A DNA stretch of 6,176 nucleotides from Pseudomonadota bacterium (GTDB lineage: Bacteria; Pseudomonadota; Gammaproteobacteria; Burkholderiales; Methylophilaceae): assembly GCA_023459535.1 (NCBI GenBank), contig JAEWTK010000111.1, positions 1-6,176 on the forward strand, given 5' to 3'. The notes under the pieces are model-generated. The model did not search any database. It was not told the DNA's origin and worked only from the letters and a program-made list of their open reading frames with translations. Shown here one piece after another: positions 1-6,176 of the stretch. The translations under genes and the position numbers were made by a program. The number at the start of each line of letters is the position of its first letter. Position 1 is the first letter of the stretch.

Positions 1-1
1 T

Positions 2-2179
2 CCGCTGGATCAGGAACTGCTAACCATCTTTACCGAAGAAGCCCGTGAGCTGGTGCCGCAAATCGGTAATGAGTTGCGCGCATGGCGCAAGGCGCCGCAG
101 GACAACAGCCATCCGGATGCATTGCAACGCGCATTGCATACGCTGAAGGGCAGTGCTCGCATGGCCGGCCAGTCTGAAATGGGCAATGTCGTCCATAATA
201 TGGAAGACCGCGTGATTCAGGCGCTGAAGAAAAAGGTTACACCAGCCGATTTCGACGACATGTTCCAGGATGTTGACAGCATCGGTGTATTCCTTGAGGA
301 ACTGACTGGTGAATCTGCCGTTGGTCGCAAGGATGAGGCGGCCGTCAGCCGAGGCGGCAATCGTCGTGCGCAGTTCTTGCGTATGCGTGCGGATATGCTG
401 GACCGGTTGATCAACGAGGCCGGCGAGGTCAGTATCGCCCGTTCGCGCATGGAGCAGGAAATGCAGGGCTTCAAGCACTTCTCTCTGGATCTGACGGAAA
501 GCGTCTTCCGTTTGCGCAGTTATCTGCGTGAGCTGGAAATCGAAACGGAAAGTCAGATGCAGTCGCGCATGACTTTGCTGCAGGAAACGCAGGAAGCTTT
601 CGATCCGCTGGAATTTGACCGGTTCACGCGTCTGCAGGAACTGACACGCATGATGGCTGAGAGCGTGAACGACGTTTCCACCATTCAGAACGGATTGTTG
701 AACAATCTGGACGAGACCGAATCTGCGTTACAGCAACAGGCCCGCATGAATCGTGAGTTGCAGTATGGCCTGATGAATGTGCGTATGGTGCCGTTCTCGG
801 TGATTTCCGAGCGTCTGCATCGTATCGTCCGCCAGACCGCGCATGAATTGAACAAGCCGGTCGAGCTGACAATCGATGGTGAATCGGTGGATATCGACCG
901 TAGCGTGCTGGACAAGATCGGCGCGCCGCTCGAGCATTTGTTGCGGAACTCTGTCGGTCACGGCATTGAGCCCGTGGCGCAGCGGAAAAAACTGCACAAG
1001 CCGGAAACCGGCAGCGTTCAGCTCAAGGTCAAGCGCGAAAACGATGAAATCGTCATTACCGTCGCCGACGATGGCGCCGGTATCAAGCTGGACAGAGTCC
1101 GTGAAAAAGCTATTCAGAATGGTTTGATACAGCCGGATCAGGAAACCAGCGAACAAAGCCTGATGGCTATCATCTTCGAACCCGGATTCTCGACAGCCGT
1201 TGATGTGACACAGATTTCCGGCCGTGGCGTTGGTCTGGATGCCGTACGTGGTGACATTACTGCACTCGGCGGCCGTATTGAAGTATTCAACTCACCGGAA
1301 CACGGTGCCGTGTTCACGATCTATCTGCCGGTGACACTTTCTGTTGCGCAGGTGGTACTGGTGCGTTCGGGTACTCACCTGTACGCCTTGCCATCCATCA
1401 TGGTCGAACAGCTGCAGAAACTGAAAACCGGGCTGCTGGCCGCGGCTTATGAAGCCAAGGCTATTCACTGGGCAGACCGCGAATATCCGATACACTATTT
1501 CTCCAGACTGATTGGTGAAGCGGATGCAGAACCTGAGCAACTGACTTATACGCCGATATTGCTGTTGCGTAGTGGTACCAACCGCATTGCCTTGCATGTC
1601 GACGAGATCATCGGCAACCAGGAAGTGGTCATGAAGCCTATCGGGTCGCAACTTGCCCGCGTGCCTGGTATCACTGGGGCAACGGTGATGGGTGACGGCA
1701 AGATCGTTCTGATCGTCAATCCGGTGCAGATGGCCAATCGCGAAGTCATTGTGGTCAGTCATGCACGGGTGCTGGAAGCTGAAGCTGCGGTTGCGACCAA
1801 GCCAACCGTCATGGTGGTGGACGACTCGCTGACCATGCGCAAGGTTCTTGGTCGCACGCTGGAACGCGAAGGCTATCAGGTGGTGACGGCCAAGGATGGC
1901 ATGGATGCCCTGCAACTGTTGCCGGAAACCAGGCCGGATATCATTCTGCTCGATATTGAGATGCCACGCATGGACGGTTTCGAATTCGCCCGCAACGTGC
2001 GCGGCGATGCTGATACGGCAGGTATTCCGATCATCATGATCAGTTCACGTACAGCCGAGAAGCACCAGAGCCACGCCAAGGAAATCGGCGTCAACGCGTT
2101 CCTGGGTAAACCGGTGCAGGATGACGATCTGCTGGCTGAAATCAATATTCACCTCGGCCAGGCTACCGTCACTATGTAG
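2..2179 (+). CDS. chpA: ChpA/PilL-type CheA-like hybrid histidine kinase with C-terminal receiver (5' partial)
   Basis: The frame is open from the window edge, so the true start lies upstream; the GTG at 53 falls inside the Hpt domain and is not a start. Counting residues from the codon at base 2, 725 codons are visible. Domains in order: the last Hpt domain (phospho-acceptor His46 in HTLKGSARMAG, bases 137-139); a CheA-type dimerisation region (about 120-270); a HATPase domain with N box HLLRNSVGHGIE (His312, Asn316), G1 box DDGAGI (356-361), F-box-like FEPGFS and G2 box GRGVGLDAV (407-415); a CheW-like domain (about 443-582); and a receiver (about 601-719) with acidic pair Asp607/Asp608, phospho-acceptor Asp651 in LLDIEMPRMDG, Ser681 at the Thr/Ser site and Lys703. 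All key residues are present, so the enzyme looks active. Family knowledge: ChpA/PilL kinases have several upstream Hpt domains, couple through CheW-like proteins to an MCP receptor at the inner membrane, and phosphorylate CheY-like PilG/PilH to control type IV pili. The Hpt-kinase-CheW-receiver order fits this better than a flagellar CheA. The pilus role is inferred, because no pil gene is in view. Confidence 0.88.
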   Translation, partial: PLDQELLTIFTEEARELVPQIGNELRAWRKAPQDNSHPDALQRALHTLKGSARMAGQSEMGNVVHNMEDRVIQALKKKVTPADFDDMFQDVDSIGVFLEELTGESAVGRKDEAAVSRGGNRRAQFLRMRADMLDRLINEAGEVSIARSRMEQEMQGFKHFSLDLTESVFRLRSYLRELEIETESQMQSRMTLLQETQEAFDPLEFDRFTRLQELTRMMAESVNDVSTIQNGLLNNLDETESALQQQARMNRELQYGLMNVRMVPFSVISERLHRIVRQTAHELNKPVELTIDGESVDIDRSVLDKIGAPLEHLLRNSVGHGIEPVAQRKKLHKPETGSVQLKVKRENDEIVITVADDGAGIKLDRVREKAIQNGLIQPDQETSEQSLMAIIFEPGFSTAVDVTQISGRGVGLDAVRGDITALGGRIEVFNSPEHGAVFTIYLPVTLSVAQVVLVRSGTHLYALPSIMVEQLQKLKTGLLAAAYEAKAIHWADREYPIHYFSRLIGEADAEPEQLTYTPILLLRSGTNRIALHVDEIIGNQEVVMKPIGSQLARVPGITGATVMGDGKIVLIVNPVQMANREVIVVSHARVLEAEAAVATKPTVMVVDDSLTMRKVLGRTLEREGYQVVTAKDGMDALQLLPETRPDIILLDIEMPRMDGFEFARNVRGDADTAGIPIIMISSRTAEKHQSHAKEIGVNAFLGKPVQDDDLLAEINIHLGQATVTM

Positions 2180-2181
2180 TG

Positions 2182-2216
2182 TTCGAATCAGGGTGCAAGC
2201 TGCGTCCTGATTCGAA
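2182..2216 (+). repeat. Perfect 11-bp inverted repeat after the kinase stop; candidate weak terminator
   Basis: The arms TTCGAATCAGG (2182-2192) and CCTGATTCGAA (2206-2216) are exact reverse complements. The stem can extend inward by two G-U wobbles and two G-C pairs, leaving a five-base loop. It starts two bases after the TAG stop at 2177-2179, the usual place for a 3'-end hairpin. However, neither strand has a T tract after it; the + strand continues AATAAAATCC. It is therefore not a textbook intrinsic terminator. It could reduce read-through, protect the 3' end of the kinase mRNA, or be a protein binding site. The repeat is seen directly; the function is inferred. Confidence 0.5.
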
Positions 2217-2225
2217 ATAAAATCC

Positions 2226-2264
2226 TTACCTGTAATCGGCGAATAGCAGACGCGAATCAGGTAA
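2226..2264 (+). promoter_or_regulatory. Possible stem-loop in the dnaE leader covering the SD-like AGG
   Basis: TTACCTG (2226-2232) is the exact reverse complement of CAGGTAA (2258-2264). Inside it, TCG (2236-2238) plus CG (2240-2241) can pair with CG (2251-2252) plus CGA (2253-2255), with one bulged G and a nine-base loop. The 3' arm contains the only Shine-Dalgarno-like bases upstream of dnaE, so folding would hide them. The stem is short and the leader transcript is not known to include it, so a regulatory role is speculative. Confidence 0.22.
2259..2262 (+). promoter_or_regulatory. Weak, distant ribosome binding site for dnaE
   Basis: AGGT is the only SD-like run near the dnaE start. It lies 13 bases before the ATG at 2276, farther than the usual 5-9. 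The ATG is nevertheless well supported, because MQQPSFIHLRCHSEYS aligns by eye with the N-terminus of E. coli DnaE (MSEPRFVHLRVHSDYS). Translation may therefore start weakly or depend on other leader features. Confidence 0.35.
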
Positions 2265-2275
2265 AATTACGCTCT

Positions 2276-5200
2276 ATGCAACAGCCTTCCTTCATCCATC
2301 TGCGCTGCCACAGTGAGTATTCCGTTGTGGATGGTACCGTGCGTATCGATGAGTATGTCGAGCGCGCTGCTGCTGATCGTATGCCCGCGCTGGCATTGAC
2401 GGATCTCAGCAACCTGTTCGGTGCCATCAAGTTCTACAAGGCTGCACGTGGCAGCGGAATCAAGGCGATCATCGGCTGCGATCTGTGGCTGGAGAATACG
2501 GTCAACCGCGATCAACCCTTCCGTATCCTGCTGTTGTGCCAGACGCAGGCCGGCTATCTGAAACTGTGTCAGCTGCTGACGCAGGCCTATCTGCAGAACC
2601 AGCACAGAGGTCGCGCGGAAATCAAACGAGAATGGCTGCAGGAGTCGGGTACAGACGGCCTGATCCTGTTATCGGGCGCCATGGCCGGTGATGTCGGGCA
2701 GGCCTTGCTACAATCCAATCTGCCATTGGCCCGCCAACTCGCCGAAGATTGGGCCAGTTTGTTCCCCAACCGTTTTTATATCGAATTGCAGCGTTGCGGC
2801 CATGCGCAGCAGGAAATCTATGTGAATCGCGCCATGGGGTTGGCGGCTGAATTACAGCTGCCAGTGGTGGCGACGCACCCGATTCAGTTCATCGAGCCCG
2901 ACAGTTTCAAGGCACATGAAGCGCGGGTATGTATTTCGGAAGGCTATGTGCTGGCCGATAAGCGACGCCCGCAGCATTTTACGGCCGAACAGCATTTCAA
3001 GACCCAGGCGCAGATGGCCGAACTGTTTGCCGATATTCCTTCGGCGCTGACCAACAGCGTGGAGATCGCCAAGCGTTGCAATCTGGCACTGACGCTGGGC
3101 AAGAATTATCTGCCGCAATTCCCGACCCCCAACAACGAAAGTCTGGACGAATATCTTGACGCACAGGCGCGTGCCGGGCTGGAGCGGCGCCTTGAAGTGC
3201 TGTATCCGGACGCCGCTGTGCGCGATGCCAAGCGTCCGGAATACCTGCAACGCCTGGAATTCGAGGTCGGCATCATCATTCAGATGGGTTTTCCCGGCTA
3301 TTTCCTGATCGTGGCGGACTTCATCAACTGGGCCAAAAACAATGGCGTGCCGGTCGGGCCTGGCCGCGGCTCCGGTGCCGGTTCCGTCGTGGCCTATAGC
3401 CTCGGCATCACTGATCTGGATCCGCTGCGCTATGCCTTGCTATTCGAACGTTTCCTTAATCCGGAACGTGTCTCCATGCCCGACTTCGATATCGACTTCT
3501 GTCAGGAAGGGCGCGACCGCGTCATCGACTATGTGAAACACAAGTATGGCCTGGATGCCGTTTCGCAGATCGCCACCTTCGGGACCATGGCGGCCAAGGC
3601 CGTGATCCGGGATGTGGGGCGTGTGCTGGACTTGCCTTTCAATTTCGTCGATGGCATTGCCAAACTGATTCCCAACGAACTGGGGATCACACTGCCCAAG
3701 GCAATGGAGAAAGAGCCGCAACTGCAGGAGCGTTTCGAGCAGGAAGAAGAGGTCAGGGAACTGATGGAGCTGGCGCTCCGGCTGGAAGGCCTGACGCGCA
3801 ATATCGGCATGCATGCCGGTGGTGTGCTGATCTCGCCCGGCAAGATCTCCGACTTTTCGCCGATCTATTGCCAGGCGGGCGGTGAGAGCCTAGTCAGTCA
3901 GTATGACAAGGATGATGTCGAGGCGGTCGGTCTGGTCAAGTTCGACTTTCTCGGTCTGCGGACACTGACGATTCTCGATATGGCGCTGGTCAATGCCAAC
4001 CGCCAGCGCGCCGCGCAGGGGCTGCCACCGCTAGCGTTTGAAACCATGCCGCTCGACGACAAGCCGACATTTGAGCTGTTGAAGGCGGCGAATACCACAG
4101 CCGTGTTCCAGCTGGAATCACGCGGTATGAAGGACATGCTGAAGCAGGCCAAGCCGGACGTGTTCGAGGACATCATCGCGCTGGTCGCGCTTTATCGGCC
4201 GGGTCCAATGGACCTGATTCCGGATTTCTGCCGCCGCAAACATGGGCTGCAACGGGTCGAATACCCGCACCCGGCGACCGAATCGGTGCTGAAGGAAACC
4301 TACGGCATCATGGTCTATCAGGAACAGGTCATGCAGATCGCCCAAGTGGTTGCCGGCTACAGTCTCGGTGGTGCCGACCTGTTGCGTCGGGCCATGGGCA
4401 AGAAAAAAGCCGAAGAAATGGCGCAACAGCGCGCCATTTTCGTCGAAGGCGCTGTGAAGAACGGCACGCCGGCCCGTCAGGCGGAGGAAGTGTTCGACCT
4501 GATGGAGAAGTTCGCCAGCTACGGCTTCAACAAGTCGCATGCGGCGGCATATGCACTGGTGGCTTACCACACGGCCTACCTGAAGGCGCATTACCCTGCG
4601 GCTTTCCTTGCGGCCTCCATGTCGGCCGACATGAACAACACGGATAGCGTGCATATTTTCCATGACGACTGTTTGCAGAATGGTGTCGAGGTGCTGCCGC
4701 CGGATATCAATCAGAGTGAATATCGTTTCCAGCCGGTCAATGACAAGCAGATACTTTATGGCCTGGGTGCGATCAAGGGCACCGGCCTCGCGGCTATTGA
4801 AGTGATATTGGCAGCAAGACAGGCCGACGGCCCGTTCAAGGATCTGTTCGATTTCTGTCAGCGCCTGGATCTACGCAAGGTCAACCGCCGCGTGATCGAG
4901 TCGCTGATTCGCGCCGGTGCTTTCGACAAGTTGCAGCCCAACCGGGCAGCCTTGCTGGCAGGCGTCAGTCTTGCTATCAGCGCGGCTGAACAGAGTGGCG
5001 CCGCCAGCGGGCAAGACAGTTTGTTCGGGTCACTTTCGGATAGTGTCGCCCACGTGTTGCCGGAGGTCGATGAGTGGAGTGATGCGGAACGCTTGCAGCA
5101 GGAGAAAATGGCGTTGGGCTTCTATCTCAGCGGCCATCCCTATCTGGGCTATCAGAAGGAACTGGCGAGTTTTGTGCGAGGCAGCTTGGCAACACTGGCG

Positions 5201-5725
5201 CCCAAGGATCAACCGCAGTTGCTGGCAGGAGTCGTCACGGGTATCCGTATCCGCATGACCAGTCGTGGCAAAATGGCGATTGTGACACTGGACGATACTA
5301 CCGCCCGTATCGAGATCGTCGTTGGCAACGAACTGCTCAATCAGAATGCACATTTGGTGAAGGAAGATATGCTGCTGGTCGTTGAAGGGCGCGTCAGTAA
5401 TGATGACTTCAGTGGTGGCATCCGGGTCAATGCCCGCAAGCTTCATGATCTTGCCTCGGCAAGAAGCGCGCATGCCAGCATGCTGAAGATCTCATGTAAC
5501 GGCCAGTCTGATGCGCGCAAACTGAAGGAGTTGCTGTCGCCTTACTGTCGACGCGAACCGTCGGATGAGCGTAGAGGCTGCATGGTCAAGGTCGAATATC
5601 ATAATGATGGCGCGCGTGTCGAACTGATGCTGGGTGATTCCTGGCGCGTCGAACTGCATGATGAGCTGCTCGCCGGTCTGCGTCGCTGGTTGAGCGATGA
5701 TAATGTCAGGGTGCTTTATAACTGA
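2276..5725 (+). CDS. dnaE: DNA polymerase III catalytic subunit alpha (DnaE), complete
   Basis: This is the replicative DNA polymerase of the chromosome, acting in the cytoplasmic Pol III core with epsilon (DnaQ) and theta and held by the beta clamp and tau. It has 1149 residues, close to E. coli DnaE (1160), with no gap, intein or frameshift. Domains in order: PHP (about 5-205); palm and thumb with GPGRGSGAGS (361-370) and catalytic Asp403, Asp405 (PDFDIDF) and Asp557 (KFDFLG); fingers with LYRPGPMDL (639-647) and RRAMGKKK (704-711), followed by YGFNKSHAAAYA (749-760); a helix-hairpin-helix region (about 825-890); a clamp-binding pentapeptide QDSLF (913-917); an OB fold (about 983-1055); and a C-terminal tau-binding region. 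The PHP metal site is degraded (Arg10, Leu44, Asp69 where active forms have His, His, Glu), as in other proteobacterial DnaE proteins, so proofreading should come from a separate DnaQ. It is the main DnaE1 type, not the mutagenic DnaE2/ImuC. The spacers are 96 bases upstream and 92 downstream; I see no clear promoter of its own and no intrinsic terminator after the TGA. Confidence 0.98.
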   Translation: MQQPSFIHLRCHSEYSVVDGTVRIDEYVERAAADRMPALALTDLSNLFGAIKFYKAARGSGIKAIIGCDLWLENTVNRDQPFRILLLCQTQAGYLKLCQLLTQAYLQNQHRGRAEIKREWLQESGTDGLILLSGAMAGDVGQALLQSNLPLARQLAEDWASLFPNRFYIELQRCGHAQQEIYVNRAMGLAAELQLPVVATHPIQFIEPDSFKAHEARVCISEGYVLADKRRPQHFTAEQHFKTQAQMAELFADIPSALTNSVEIAKRCNLALTLGKNYLPQFPTPNNESLDEYLDAQARAGLERRLEVLYPDAAVRDAKRPEYLQRLEFEVGIIIQMGFPGYFLIVADFINWAKNNGVPVGPGRGSGAGSVVAYSLGITDLDPLRYALLFERFLNPERVSMPDFDIDFCQEGRDRVIDYVKHKYGLDAVSQIATFGTMAAKAVIRDVGRVLDLPFNFVDGIAKLIPNELGITLPKAMEKEPQLQERFEQEEEVRELMELALRLEGLTRNIGMHAGGVLISPGKISDFSPIYCQAGGESLVSQYDKDDVEAVGLVKFDFLGLRTLTILDMALVNANRQRAAQGLPPLAFETMPLDDKPTFELLKAANTTAVFQLESRGMKDMLKQAKPDVFEDIIALVALYRPGPMDLIPDFCRRKHGLQRVEYPHPATESVLKETYGIMVYQEQVMQIAQVVAGYSLGGADLLRRAMGKKKAEEMAQQRAIFVEGAVKNGTPARQAEEVFDLMEKFASYGFNKSHAAAYALVAYHTAYLKAHYPAAFLAASMSADMNNTDSVHIFHDDCLQNGVEVLPPDINQSEYRFQPVNDKQILYGLGAIKGTGLAAIEVILAARQADGPFKDLFDFCQRLDLRKVNRRVIESLIRAGAFDKLQPNRAALLAGVSLAISAAEQSGAASGQDSLFGSLSDSVAHVLPEVDEWSDAERLQQEKMALGFYLSGHPYLGYQKELASFVRGSLATLAPKDQPQLLAGVVTGIRIRMTSRGKMAIVTLDDTTARIEIVVGNELLNQNAHLVKEDMLLVVEGRVSNDDFSGGIRVNARKLHDLASARSAHASMLKISCNGQSDARKLKELLSPYCRREPSDERRGCMVKVEYHNDGARVELMLGDSWRVELHDELLAGLRRWLSDDNVRVLYN
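5012..5026 (+). other. Internal beta-clamp-binding motif of DnaE (QDSLF)
   Basis: Residues 913-917 of DnaE fit the QxxLF clamp-binding consensus and sit where E. coli DnaE has QADMF, between the helix-hairpin-helix region and the OB fold. The surrounding residues (SAAEQSGAASGQ and FGSLSDS) look like a flexible linker. By homology this peptide docks on the sliding clamp DnaN and gives processivity. Confidence 0.8.
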
Positions 5726-5757
5726 ATGTTGTGACCACAGGGTTCTGTCCATTTGAG

Positions 5758-5788
5758 TTAACAGGGGCGGGCATGAATCCACTATAAT
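5758..5788 (+). promoter_or_regulatory. Sigma-70-like promoter for accA
   Basis: A perfect -10 hexamer TATAAT (5783-5788) follows a five-of-six -35 hexamer TTAACA (5758-5763) at a 19-base spacing, slightly longer than the ideal 17. Transcription would start near 5794-5796, giving a leader of about 23 bases before the accA ATG. This suggests accA can be expressed independently of dnaE. The hexamers are seen directly; promoter activity is inferred. Confidence 0.65.
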
Positions 5789-5806
5789 TCGAGACATACG
5801 CAATAC

Positions 5807-5810
5807 AAGG
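5807..5810 (+). promoter_or_regulatory. Ribosome binding site for accA
   Basis: AAGG ends seven bases before the ATG at 5818, a normal SD spacing. It supports this start, which also gives the expected AccA N-terminus. Confidence 0.7.
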
Positions 5811-5817
5811 TACCGCT

Positions 5818-6176
5818 ATGAAAACCAGTTTTCTGGAATTTGAACAACCTATCGCCGAATTAGAGGCGAAGATCGAAGAACTGCGTTATATGCAGGAAGA
5901 TTCCGCCGTCGATATTTCCGAGGAGATTGCCCGACTGCAGGAAAAGAATCAGTCGATGACCAAGGATATCTACAGCAAGCTCACGGCCTGGCAGATTTCT
6001 CAAGTTGCACGGCACCCGCAGCGCCCTTACACCCTGGATTACATCAGCGGACTGTTTACCGATTTCGAGGAATTACACGGTGATCGTGCCTATGCCGACG
6101 ACCCGGCGATTGTCGGCGGCATGGCCAGATTCGAAGGGCAGCCGGTGATGGTGACCGGTCATCAAAAGGGTCGCGA
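5818..6176 (+). CDS. accA: Acetyl-CoA carboxylase carboxyltransferase subunit alpha (AccA), 3' partial
   Basis: AccA and AccD form the carboxyltransferase that moves the carboxyl group from biotinylated AccB to acetyl-CoA, making malonyl-CoA, the committed step of cytosolic fatty acid synthesis. Translation from the ATG gives 119 whole codons and runs off the window end without a stop; the full family length is about 315-325 residues. Family hallmarks in order: [18 protein letters not shown] (5-22) in the N-terminal helical, coiled-coil-like segment; [19 protein letters not shown] (58-76); [17 protein letters not shown] (85-101) at the start of the carboxyltransferase (crotonase-like) fold; and [10 protein letters not shown] (110-119). 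These match E. coli AccA closely from memory. Catalytic oxyanion-hole glycines lie beyond the window. The start is supported by the SD and by alignment of [16 protein letters not shown] with other AccA proteins. It lies 92 bases after dnaE with its own promoter-like sequence, an arrangement common in proteobacteria. Confidence 0.97.
   Translation, partial: MKTSFLEFEQPIAELEAKIEELRYMQEDSAVDISEEIARLQEKNQSMTKDIYSKLTAWQISQVARHPQRPYTLDYISGLFTDFEELHGDRAYADDPAIVGGMARFEGQPVMVTGHQKGR

Noticed and set aside
53..55. GTG at 53 as the start of the kinase gene
   Set aside because: The frame stays open to the window edge, and the residues before it (PLDQELLTIFTEEARELV) are a typical Hpt domain opening, so the gene continues upstream.
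1292..1915. 207-residue open frame on the minus strand inside the kinase gene
   Set aside because: It is fully antisense to conserved CheW and receiver coding sequence, has a low-complexity His/Arg/Gln-rich composition, and resembles no family I recognise. It is a by-product of codon use on the + strand.
2262..2267. TAAAAT as the -10 box of a dnaE promoter
   Set aside because: It matches five of six bases, but no -35-like hexamer lies 16-18 bases upstream and the start site would fall almost on the ATG. An identical hexamer at 2218-2223 also lacks a -35. The region is A/T rich, so chance matches are likely.
2852..3250. 132-residue minus-strand open frame in dnaE
   Set aside because: It is antisense to the PHP and early palm coding sequence with no domain signature; the + strand frame explains the conservation.
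4118..4663. 181-residue open frame on the minus strand inside dnaE
   Set aside because: It lies opposite the most conserved polymerase motifs of dnaE, is rich in His, Arg and Val as antisense shadows are, and has no recognisable domain or RBS context.
5730..5748. Short inverted repeats after dnaE (TGTG-AC-CACA and ACAG-GGTT-CTGT)
   Set aside because: The stems are only four base pairs, overlap each other and are not followed by a T run, so they are too weak to call a terminator or an operator.
5773..5787. Four-codon open frame (ATG AAT CCA CTA TAA) preceded by a G-rich SD-like run
   Set aside because: It overlaps the accA -10 box and would be absent from transcripts starting there. Such tiny frames arise easily by chance.

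Overview
This window looks like ordinary chromosomal DNA from a betaproteobacterium. All three genes are on the + strand and encode core or widespread functions. The assignment rests on the style of the proteins, judged from memory and not by a search. The AccA N-terminus and the DnaE sequence read like betaproteobacterial versions, and a ChpA/PilL-type hybrid kinase is common in that class. A dnaE-accA neighbourhood is also familiar from betaproteobacteria such as the Nitrosomonadales. I cannot name the genus.

Layout: bases 2-2179 are the 3' part of a large CheA-like hybrid histidine kinase of the ChpA/PilL type (type IV pilus or twitching chemosensory system). Its 5' end lies outside the window. 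Bases 2180-2275 are a 96-base intergenic stretch with a strong inverted repeat directly after the kinase stop codon. A second, weaker potential stem-loop there overlaps the only Shine-Dalgarno-like bases of the next gene. Bases 2276-5725 are complete dnaE, encoding the catalytic alpha subunit of DNA polymerase III. Bases 5726-5817 are a 92-base spacer carrying a good sigma-70-like promoter and a ribosome binding site. Bases 5818-6176 are the 5' part of accA, encoding the acetyl-CoA carboxylase carboxyltransferase alpha subunit, which is cut by the window end.

The three genes do not form one pathway: one serves surface motility signalling, one chromosome replication and one the committed step of fatty acid synthesis. 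accA appears to have its own promoter, and the kinase is separated from dnaE by a hairpin, so each may be largely its own transcription unit. There is no mobile element, CRISPR array, tRNA or rRNA. I found no convincing undescribed system. The most interesting non-coding signal is the dnaE leader, where a 9-base motif occurs three times (two direct copies and one inverted) and allows competing RNA folds.
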